A DNA stretch of 64,000 bases. It comes from Symbiodinium natans (Eukaryota; Sar; Dinophyceae; Suessiales; Symbiodiniaceae). Positions 41,845-50,400 of the stretch are shown here, one piece after another (position 1 is the stretch's first letter; the number at the start of each line of letters is the position of its first letter). The notes beneath the pieces were generated by a model, which did not search any database, was not told where the DNA came from, and worked only from the letters and a program-made list of their open reading frames with translations. Where the stretch lies: positions 25,001 through 89,000 of the forward strand of contig CAJNDS010000133.1 of NCBI GenBank assembly GCA_905221605.1, given 5' to 3'. The position numbers and the translations under genes are program-made.

Positions 41845-44157
41845 ATGGTGGATCTGCGTTGGGCGACCGCCGCTGCTCTGGCAGTGCTGGGGCTTGTGCT
41901 GCTCTTCTTCCATGTGACGTACAGCTTCGCTGTCTTCGCCATGTCTCTCTACGTTGCTTGCAACTTAGGGCTGCGAACCCAATCTTCCCCCGCTCCCCTG
42001 AAGCTGCGGGTGTTTCAGGCGGCTGCAATCTGGCTGTGCACTTCTCTCGTCACCGCCAGTCCCTGGCTCTTCCTGGGAGGAATGCAAGGTTGCCGGGAGT
42101 TCGATCCAAAGATGAAGACCTCGTATGGCTATGCTTTTGATCAGGTTTGGACGCTGCTCTACTTTCGACACGGGCTGAACTGGTCCATGACTCTTGCTGC
42201 CACCTATCTCGTTCTGGCAGATCATCCACCCTCCACCTACATTCGGGACTGCTTGAGGTGTTTCCTCTACTTTTATGGAGCCTCAATCGTCGCGACGCTT
42301 GCAACCACGTGGGTGGCCTGCAGAGGTACGGATGAGAATGAGGACGGTATCAGGGATAGCATGTTTGACGAGTGGTATCCAATGAACACGTCAGTCGTCG
42401 GGGCACTGCAAGCCTCCTCAAGAGTCGGCCTCATCCTCGCCGGCCTATGGTTTGTTCGTATCATGGTCAAGAAGATCCGGGCGCTTGAAGAGGCCTTTGG
42501 CGAGCCTTTGCCTTACTCTGCGGCCATCGTGCGGCTGTCTTCTCTGCTGGCTTGCGCCTTCTGTGGGTTTTTCTTCTTGCAGGTGTCCCGTCTGGCAACG
42601 TTCCTGGGTGGTCTGGCTGGATGTCTGGCCTTGTCTGTTCTGACTGTGCTGAAGCTTTTGGCACTTCGAGTGCCACTTAGGGCTTTGCAATCCAGCAGAT
42701 CTTGCGGCGGGGGGCAGTGGACGATGAAGGTGGACCGTGCCGTCGCTGCTTTGTGGCGACTTCAAGTCGCGATGTCGATGGGCAACTCCTGCATCATTCT
42801 CTTCGTGGTGACTATGGGCTACAGCTTCTGGTCCCAGAGCTACGAGGCAGCCACTATACAGGACTACAGCTCCTGGCTCGGCGCCGCGGGAAGTTCCGCT
42901 TGCCTGGTGCTTCTGACCAGCGGCTCGCTTCGTCTTCCCAGGCAGCGCGGGCGCGGCCCGCCTGGAACGCAGCCCCTGGAAGAGGCGCCTCAGATTCAGG
43001 AGAGGGTGCTTCACTGCACCTGCGATACGAGATGGTCTCTCCGTGACATGAGACAGAGCCTGTCGCACGTACCCCGACTCTCGTCGCTGTCCAAGCGCGC
43101 GTCCGCAAGGACCGGCTGCGAAAGATGCGCCTGGGAGCACAAGGTGCAGGAGCTCGCGAGCCGCCGCATCTCCGCAGAGCAGCTCCTGGACTTCTTTGCC
43201 AGGCTGAGATGTGCGAGCGAGGGGGAGGTCAGGCAGATGCTTCACTTTGACCCCGCGCGGTCCACTACCAACGACGTGGTCCGCCACGCCATCATTCCCT
43301 TGTCGCGGTGTGGTGACGTGGGAAGGTCACTGGCCGAGGTTCTGCAGGCCTCGCCCTCCCGATCTGGCTGCCTGGGCTCAACAACAACGGTGCGTATGGT
43401 GACGCACCACTGGGCGAACCGGTTCAGGGACCTGGTGGCGGCGGTAGTTGCAGATAGCCTGGGGCTGCAGTGCTGGGATAGCGTTGCTGAACAGCTGTCA
43501 GCTGGTAAGGAGAAGAAGTTGAGGGAGAGGCTCTACGAGCAGGGCTCATGGCACTGGGAGTACTGGATCTGTGCCTTCTGCATCAACCAGCATGCTAGCA
43601 TTTGTCAGACTTCCATGGGCGCCCGTGACACGGTAACTGGCGAGGTATTGCCGACTTGCGACTGCTCCACGCCAAAGTACTTGAATGATTTCCCAATCCA
43701 GTGCGAGCTCAATAAGTTTGACAGCATGATGGCACACCTTCACCGCCACTGCCGGCACGGATTCCTGCAAGTGCTGGCAATCGACCGCGACTTCCACCTC
43801 TTTTCGCGGGCTTGGTGCATCGCAGAGCTGGTACAGGCGCACGCCAGCCAGATGGATCAGCACGTCGTCCTCCACTCCCACGAGACCCTCAAGCAGCATT
43901 CGGGGCAGCTGCGCTCCCTGCGGGTGGAGGATTGCTCGGCTTCCCGGCCGGAGGACAAGGAGGCGATCCTGGCCAAGATCGGCCATGGCCCAGAAATTGC
44001 GGAGTTCAACAGCCGCCTGCAGCAGCTCCTCCTGGGCTCCGAGGGCCTCTTTGCGGGTTGGACGAACGGTGAGACGCTCCTCCTCGACATCGGCTCCATT
44101 GCGGCCCGGGCGAAAGTGCGTCGCGAGACCCGCCCAAGGATCCCAGACACAGAATAG
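41845..44157 (+). CDS. Intronless multi-pass membrane protein with C-terminal TIR-like domain
   Basis: This is a single open frame of 770 codons from ATG 41845 (MVDLRWATAAALAVLGLVLL) to TAG 44155-44157. The frame is open a little further upstream, but this is the first ATG. The first ~365 residues carry about eight hydrophobic segments. A CTCDTRW...CERCAW Cys cluster follows (near residues 390-435) and could bind zinc. From about residue 517 comes a TIR-like domain: VTHHWANRFRDLVAAV, WICAFCINQ (about residue 574), VLAIDRDFHLFSRAWCIAEL (Glu at about residue 661, codon 43825-43827) and a helical end. HHW replaces SHWW of the gene at 8.7-9.0 kb, but the Trp/Cys/Glu framework is kept. A membrane-anchored signalling or NAD-consuming role is inference only. 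Lack of introns contrasts with its neighbours and may reflect retroposition. Confidence 0.85.
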   Translation: MVDLRWATAAALAVLGLVLLFFHVTYSFAVFAMSLYVACNLGLRTQSSPAPLKLRVFQAAAIWLCTSLVTASPWLFLGGMQGCREFDPKMKTSYGYAFDQVWTLLYFRHGLNWSMTLAATYLVLADHPPSTYIRDCLRCFLYFYGASIVATLATTWVACRGTDENEDGIRDSMFDEWYPMNTSVVGALQASSRVGLILAGLWFVRIMVKKIRALEEAFGEPLPYSAAIVRLSSLLACAFCGFFFLQVSRLATFLGGLAGCLALSVLTVLKLLALRVPLRALQSSRSCGGGQWTMKVDRAVAALWRLQVAMSMGNSCIILFVVTMGYSFWSQSYEAATIQDYSSWLGAAGSSACLVLLTSGSLRLPRQRGRGPPGTQPLEEAPQIQERVLHCTCDTRWSLRDMRQSLSHVPRLSSLSKRASARTGCERCAWEHKVQELASRRISAEQLLDFFARLRCASEGEVRQMLHFDPARSTTNDVVRHAIIPLSRCGDVGRSLAEVLQASPSRSGCLGSTTTVRMVTHHWANRFRDLVAAVVADSLGLQCWDSVAEQLSAGKEKKLRERLYEQGSWHWEYWICAFCINQHASICQTSMGARDTVTGEVLPTCDCSTPKYLNDFPIQCELNKFDSMMAHLHRHCRHGFLQVLAIDRDFHLFSRAWCIAELVQAHASQMDQHVVLHSHETLKQHSGQLRSLRVEDCSASRPEDKEAILAKIGHGPEIAEFNSRLQQLLLGSEGLFAGWTNGETLLLDIGSIAARAKVRRETRPRIPDTE

Positions 44158-44438
44158 ACATCAAGCTCGGCGGTCCCGTGTCTTTTTAAAGATCGTTTAA
44201 CGCTGGGCTGCCCAGTCTTTAGCATGTGGCATAGGCGATCCTATGTACTTTCCGGTGCGGGGCTGGCCAAGCGCTCACTGCAAACGCAGTCAAAGTGCTT
44301 CTGTCTCATCATCACGTTGTGGCCACTGCGTTGGGGCCACTGATTCTTGAAAACCTGGACTTGTTCCGGGCGACGCATGCGGGGCTGAGGTTTGAGGGCG
44401 TCACAGCTGGGATTCGACCCGAAGGCCCTTTTAGCCAT

Positions 44439-44515
44439 TATGGGGTTTGCGAAATAAGGGACCCCTAAAATAGACCCCCAAAGAGTAGGATTCCCTTATA
44501 GTAAGGAACCCCATA
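44439..44515. mobile_element. Small foldback element (TATGGGGTT...)
   Basis: TATGGGGTTTGCGAAATAAGGGA at the left pairs with TTCCCTTATAGTAAGGAACC, then CCATA, at the right, with mismatches, over about 23 bp. Total size is 77 bp. It is comparable in size to the intron-forming elements but lies in intergenic DNA, 282 bp after the preceding stop codon. Confidence 0.55.
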
Positions 44516-45383
44516 CGGCACCACCTAATGTCGGAACCCCCCCCATGTCCTGCAAACTGCAATCCGTCAACCCTCTCGAGTTCCCGAGGTCCATGGGACT
44601 CCGCAGCCTAAACCCCAAGTCTTCTAAGCCCCAGACCCTTATACATCCTTACAAACCCCAAACCCTAAGCTCTCTCAACCTTGAACTCACACCGTCCATT
44701 TTCTAGGGGGCCACCGGCTGATCAAGTCTCTCCAGGTAGCATCTAGAGGGAAGTTTGGGAGTTTAGGCCCTAGGGTTTAGGCTGCAGGGTCTAGGGACTA
44801 GGGTTCAGTCTTTAGGCCCTGGACCGTAGGCTTTCTTAAGAGTTTAGGCTTTAGGTTCAGGGCTTAGGGTCAAGGCATAAACATGTGGCTAAACGCCGGA
44901 GGGTAATTCATGCACTTAGCATAAACATGAACTATTAAACCCTAAGCCCTGAACCCGACACCCTACAACCTAAACCCTAAGCCCTAAACCCTAAACGCCA
45001 CTGTACTTTTGATCGGAGAGGATGATGCACATCAGCAATTAAGTCACTCAACCCCAAATCCTGAACCCTTAACCCCTAAACCGTGGACCTCAAACCCATC
45101 ACCCTAAACACTAAAGCGACCACTTCCCAGAAGTCCCAAGGCCAGGAAGCAACTATGTTCGTAGATCTTGAGAGGCTGTCCCTGGCTGGCTACATGAATC
45201 TTAAGCCCGACACGCTAGGGTTTAGGGTTTAGGGTTTAGGGTGTAGGGTGTAGGGTGTAGGGTGTAGGATTTGACTGTAAACCTAAAATCCAATCCTAAA
45301 ACCCAAGCCCCAAACCCAAAATTCGAAAATTAATCGCCCAGTGGGTAGTATTGTGGCTTGCATAAGAACCAACACTACTCCTG

Positions 45384-45522
45384 ACTTGGAGGTTCAGGGT
45401 ACTTATTAACCCAATAATAATTTGTACTTATAACCCAATCATGTTTTTAGGGCACTTAAGTGGCTTATCAGTGGGCTATCAGTGCAGCATTATCGGCTAA
45501 TAAGTACCATGAACCTCCAAGT
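45384..45522. mobile_element. MITE-like element with 25-bp terminal inverted repeats
   Basis: The left end ACTTGGAGGTTCAGGGTACT (45384-45408) and the right end AGTACCATGAACCTCCAAGT (45498-45522) are inverted copies with one mismatch in 25 bp. The AT-rich interior has no ORF. It is related to the element at 33425-33606. Boundaries are sharp. Confidence 0.8.
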
Positions 45523-46004
45523 AGGGCTTAAGGATTTCTGAACATAATACGGACGCCAGAATCTGCTTCAAAGCCTGCTCTAGTGTATCAAGGCCGCCAT
45601 AGCTTGCCGATCGCAAGTCTTCAGAGTTTCCATGCCCAGTGGGCATTTTCAGAAGCCCTTTTTCGACCCAGAAGAGAAGGATCGTCAAGAGAGGGACCCC
45701 AGTATTGGGTTTAGGGTTTAGGGTTTAGCTTGGGGCTCAGGGTTTAGGGTTAGCAAGGACTTCCCCCCCCCCTCTGTCAGGCCGAACCTACTCTTGCTTT
45801 ATCGGCTCGGTGCTTTGCAGGCCCTTGCAAGGCTCTGCAAGGCATCGGTAGCTTCCGTGGCCACAGCAATCATCCTTATTCCCATAGCACCTTTACATAG
45901 TCCTCTAAACCCCAAACCCTAAACCCTAAAACCCTAAACCCTAAACCCTAAACTCCAACGAACTCGTTCGACAGGGTTCAGACCTGTTTCGTAAAGGAGC
46001 CTCA

Positions 46005-47441
46005 ATGGACGCCGACGCTAAAGGCGCCGTCCCATGGGTCTACTACATCCCGGTTGTGAATGTTCTATACGATGCAAACGCCGTTCCGCCTAGCATGCAG
46101 CAGATTGATCAGATTTTGGAGACGTTTTCCACTCTGAATGGATTGCTGCTGAGTGTCTGTATTCCAACGGTCGTGTTGTTCTCGCCATCGGACTCCGCCG
46201 TAGCGAGGGCCCGGAATTGGAACGGCAGCTATGATCGATACCGGTTCTATAGCCTGTCTGCTATGTTTTGCATCACCACTGCGTCGGTGAGCACGAGTCT
46301 GATGTACTTGTTCACTCGGGCAACGGACTTCGAGGGCGCAGCTGGCGTGAGCCGAGCTTACATATCTTGGTGGCGGTACACTCGCTGGAGCTTCTTGTTT
46401 CTGATCCTGGGAACCCTCGTAGGCAGCGCATGTCTTAGTCTGGCTATCCAGTATGCATTCGTCCTTCAACATGCCAACGGTCAAGCAGAAGCAGACCTGT
46501 TAAGTCGTTTCATGGGCAATTGGAGCTTCTACGGTTTGCTGGGCATGGGCTGTGTTTTCCCTCTGGCTGTAGTCTCCCTGGCAACTTTGACGAAGCAGAC
46601 GGCTATACATGCAGTGGGACGCATTACCTCAACGAGCCATCGCCAGTTTCGACCTGCCCCCAAGAGTTGGAAGACACGCCTTCTGCACAACTGCCCCGTC
46701 ATGAACATTTTTTATGACGTGCTGTTCGTTCAAGTGCCGTCTTCAGGCAAAATCAACAGTGTCATGGCCATGTTGATCACGCTCAACAGCCTGCTGTTGG
46801 CAGTCGTCATTCCCATGTTGCAACTCTTCGACGATGAGAAAGCAGCCAACGCCCGGCTGCTCAATTGGGACGGTGAGTATGACGAGTTCAAGAGGCAGGT
46901 GACCCGTGGCTACGTGTGCATCGCCTCAGCCATGTTTCACGTCGTGTGTATGCACCTTGCAGCTGTCTCAGGGACCTTCGAGTCTAACACTGCTGGCGTG
47001 GGCTCCGCGGTGGCTGCGTGGTGGAAGGTTGCGCGCTGGAATCTTGTTGTTACCGGCTCTTGCACCTGCGCGGGCAGTATGTTCTTGTACCGAGCCGCCC
47101 ACTTAGCATTCAAGTTGCAGCACATGACGACAGCCCAAGAAGGACAAGAGATTGGCAGGTATCAGGACAATAGCCTCTTTGTGGTTGTCCTTGGTTTGGG
47201 CGTTGCCTTTCCTTTGCTTGTGCTATCCTTGGCGCACAGCCGGCGTCATCGGGCTATGAACCACAATGCGCCTGCAAAGGAAGAGAGGCAGGTGCTCCAT
47301 CGTGCCCACTACCTTCCAGTGCCTGGGACCCCAGTAATATCCTTCTGCCCTTTTCGTCGTCTCTTGAGAATGGAACACCTTGCTGAGCTCTTGGAACATG
47401 ACACCCTCCCAACACCCTTATGGAACCCCGATCAAAGCTAA
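46005..47441 (+). CDS. First large exon: membrane modules 1 and 2
   Basis: The exon starts at ATG 46005 (MDADAKGAVPWVYYIPVVNV) shortly after a CGACAG that could be a cis or trans acceptor. Module 1 has YIPVVNVLYDA, ARARNWNGSYDRYRF, WWRYTRWSFLFLILG, FVLQHANGQAEA and VFPLAVVSLA. Module 2 (from about residue 230) has CPVMNIFYDVL, ARLLNWDGEYDEFKR, WWKVARWNLVV, FKLQHMTTAQEG and AFPLLVLSLA. The open frame runs to TAA 47439-47441, but that stop lies in a CCCTAAA tract. A 7-mer GACACCC shared by 47400-47406 and 47538-47544 would splice the frame as LLEHD-T-QVLNIFYDFF. Hence the true exon probably ends near 47406 and the stop is intronic. Confidence 0.75.
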   Translation: MDADAKGAVPWVYYIPVVNVLYDANAVPPSMQQIDQILETFSTLNGLLLSVCIPTVVLFSPSDSAVARARNWNGSYDRYRFYSLSAMFCITTASVSTSLMYLFTRATDFEGAAGVSRAYISWWRYTRWSFLFLILGTLVGSACLSLAIQYAFVLQHANGQAEADLLSRFMGNWSFYGLLGMGCVFPLAVVSLATLTKQTAIHAVGRITSTSHRQFRPAPKSWKTRLLHNCPVMNIFYDVLFVQVPSSGKINSVMAMLITLNSLLLAVVIPMLQLFDDEKAANARLLNWDGEYDEFKRQVTRGYVCIASAMFHVVCMHLAAVSGTFESNTAGVGSAVAAWWKVARWNLVVTGSCTCAGSMFLYRAAHLAFKLQHMTTAQEGQEIGRYQDNSLFVVVLGLGVAFPLLVLSLAHSRRHRAMNHNAPAKEERQVLHRAHYLPVPGTPVISFCPFRRLLRMEHLAELLEHDTLPTPLWNPDQS

Positions 47442-50400
47442 ACCCTAAACCCTAAACCCTAAACCCTAAACCCTAAACCCTAAAACCTAAGCCCCAAGCC
47501 CCAAACCCCAAACCCCAAACCCCAAACCTACTTTTTGGACACCCAGGTGCTCAACATCTTCTATGACTTCTTCGCCAGTCTTCCAGAGACCGGACAGCTC
47601 TTGCAGGTCCGAAAACCCTAAACCCTAATTCCTGAACCCTAAACCCTCAACCCTAAACCCTAAACCCTAGCAGGTCCTCGAGGTCAATGGGACGATGATA
47701 GCTTTGATGCTGCTCGGCACACTTCGTGACCATGCGGGTTAGTCCCAAGATTTCAATATAATACAATCTTGGTTTGTGCGCAAGCCTTTGAGATTTTTGT
47801 CTAGTATATCGAGTTCCTGCACACGATTTTCAAGATCGTCGTAGTGCATTTTCTTGAGAGGGAACAGCAGGGCCTTCAAGGGCCCGGAACCTGCACCCTA
47901 AACCCCCTAAATACCAACGTAGCTGAATCTTATGCTTTTCTTCCTTTTCTTTTTCTTGCATGTGTATGCTATTGCAGCCCAACAAGAAACGGTGGTAGTG
48001 CATGCAGTGTTTCTAAGCTAGTGTTTCTGTGTTGTTGTTGCTGTGGGCCTGCTGCTGTATGTTCATGTAAGCGAGACACTGTAGGTCTTCTTCATGTCCA
48101 AAAACCCTAAACCCTAAACCCTAAACCCTAAACCCTAAACCCTAAACCCTAAACCCCTAAACCCTAAACCCTAAACCCTAAACCCAGACCCAGCAGCCAA
48201 GGTTAGGCATGGGTTCAGAGGTCTTGCACTTGCTACATTTCGAGGAGGCGGAAGTATCCCGGAACCGGGACTGGGACGGTGGCTACGTCGAGCTTCTAGG
48301 CTGTCAGTAGTAGACAAATAAGCATACATCTATAGACCTACGTACATATGTATATATATATATATATACATATCTGTATACACACACATGCTCACCCGCA
48401 TGTGTATGCAAACATATACCTACGTCATGTTTTGCTCTGACGTTCTTGTTTTCGCGCCTAACATCAAGCGGTGCAGCCGTGCATGTTTTCTCCAGTGCTC
48501 AGTGAAGAGTCCATAAACCCTAAACCCTAAACCCTAAACCCTAAACCCTAAACCCTAAACCCTAAACCCTAAACCCTAAACCCTAAACCCAGGTTTAGTG
48601 AGATGAGCCATGACGGTTTTTCCCTTCTGTTTGCCTCCCTGGTGATGTTCGTGCTGACCTACCTCTACGCTGCGATGGCCGACTTCACAGACTCCAGAGG
48701 AGACTAGATCCCCCTTGGGAACTATTTTTCTTGCTACTGTTTATATAAAACTATTATCAAAACAAGAGAGGATATTTATCATATTATTTTTATTCAGGGG
48801 AGTAGAGGAGACCGGAACCAGAGCGCCTTTCGAGTCTGGTGGTCGTGGAGCCGATTCTGTGTCTTTGCGGTCATGCTCTACGAGCACTACGGTGCCTGGG
48901 TTCTTTTGTTAGAGTATTGTAGTAGTTTTTAGGGGTTTTTTAACGTCAAGAAAACCTAGAGACTACTATGGTGCCTGGGTTCTTGTCAGAGTACTGTAGT
49001 AGCGGGTTCTTAGAAAGGAGCGTGCATGGTTTGAGTTACCATTACGGGGATCGACCACCCGTCTATCTGTCTTGCTGCGTATCTGCCTATCTGTCCGTCT
49101 GTCCATCTATCCATCTCTCCTTGTACCCATCCATCCTTCTACCTATCTATCCTTCGATCCACATCCATCCATGCACCTCCATCGATAGATCGGTCTATCT
49201 ATCTAATGATCTATCGATCTGTCTGTCCCGTCCCTTCTTCCTTCCCTCCTCTTCTTCCTCTTCTTCCTCCTCCTGCAACTTGGTCTAAACCCTAAACACG
49301 TTTTCGGAGCTGCTCTGTGATGTGGGGGAGGGGGGGCTGCAGTTACTGCTGCTAGCCATTCCATTCTATCCATCTGTCCATGTATCTATCTACACGTGTA
49401 AACGCTTATGCTGTAATCAACGGGCCTTCCCTATCTGTGTGACTTTCAGAAAGCTCCCCAAAGAAGAGCCCAGCGGCCCTCCGCGTTTATCAGCGGGCTA
49501 GGGTTTTTAGGGCTCAGGGTTTAGGGCTCACTGCAGGGTAACCCTAAACCCTAAACCGTAAACCCTAAACCCTAAACCCTAAACCCTAAACCCTAAACCC
49601 TAAACCCTAAACCCCAAACCCTAAACCCCAAACCCCAAACCCTAAACCCTAAACCCTAAACCCTAAAACCCTACCCGAGAGAACGAAAGCCTCTCGCGCC
49701 ATGGTCTCGGCCTTTTGACCCGCCGCCTCCCACCACAGCGACGCAACAGCATGCCCACGGCTCTCGCCGGCTATCTCTGGCAGGCATGGTCTTGGGCATA
49801 TGCAGCCTCCTCCTTTGGACTGGCGTTCACGGCCTCCCTGCCGGCCACATGCCGCGAAAGCTTGCGACATGCAGCCGTCACTTGCAGCGGGGGGGAGGCG
49901 TACTACTTCACGCCAGGCTTTGGGCCGCTAAGCCTTGGCTGGGGCTGGCTACTTGTGGGCGTGCTGGTCGGCGCACTCTTCGCCAAGCTTCTAACAGCTT
50001 GGATACTCCTTTCCTCCCCAGCTGGGCTTGCGGATGCCACGTGGCGCGAGGCGCTGGCCACATGCGCAGCTCACGAACCGCATACTCCCCGGCGGCATGT
50101 GCTCCAATACTTGTCGCAAGGGGGGGATGCCGCGCTGCGGGACTTGGCCACGGCTTCCAACGAACCGCCAGCCAGCGTGCTTGCCAGGGCGTTGCGCTCA
50201 GAAGCCCCCTCCCATCACCGGCCATCACCCCAGCGCCAGCGGCGCGCGTGAGCCGATGGCGGCCTCCCCACATGCGGGGTGGCACTCGCTACAGTGATGT
50301 CGAGGAGGCAGCGCAAAACGGCCCGTCGCAGGCGAGCCCGCAACCCAGCCCCTTCAGTCAGCTACCGCCGGCGCCCACGCTTCCCGACACTGGCCCGTCA

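Larger units (their letters stand above)
44158..46004. other. Intergenic region with foldback elements and telomere remnants
   Basis: Degenerate CCCTAAA/TTTAGGG units lie at 44600-44670, 44760-44890, 44940-45000, 45215-45270, 45705-45750 and 45905-45950. A segment at 45821-45890 after a TTTGCAG could be read ALARLCKASVASVATAIILI (hydrophobic), possibly an upstream exon of the large membrane gene. No other gene is seen. Confidence 0.4.

Noticed and set aside
42445-43287. 280-codon minus-strand frame inside the membrane/TIR-like gene
   Set aside because: It is a shadow of the strongly supported plus-strand frame and has no recognisable motif.
47844-48110. 88-codon plus-strand frame with Cys-rich end
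   Set aside because: It lies in an intron between exons that join in frame without it and runs into a CCCTAAA array.
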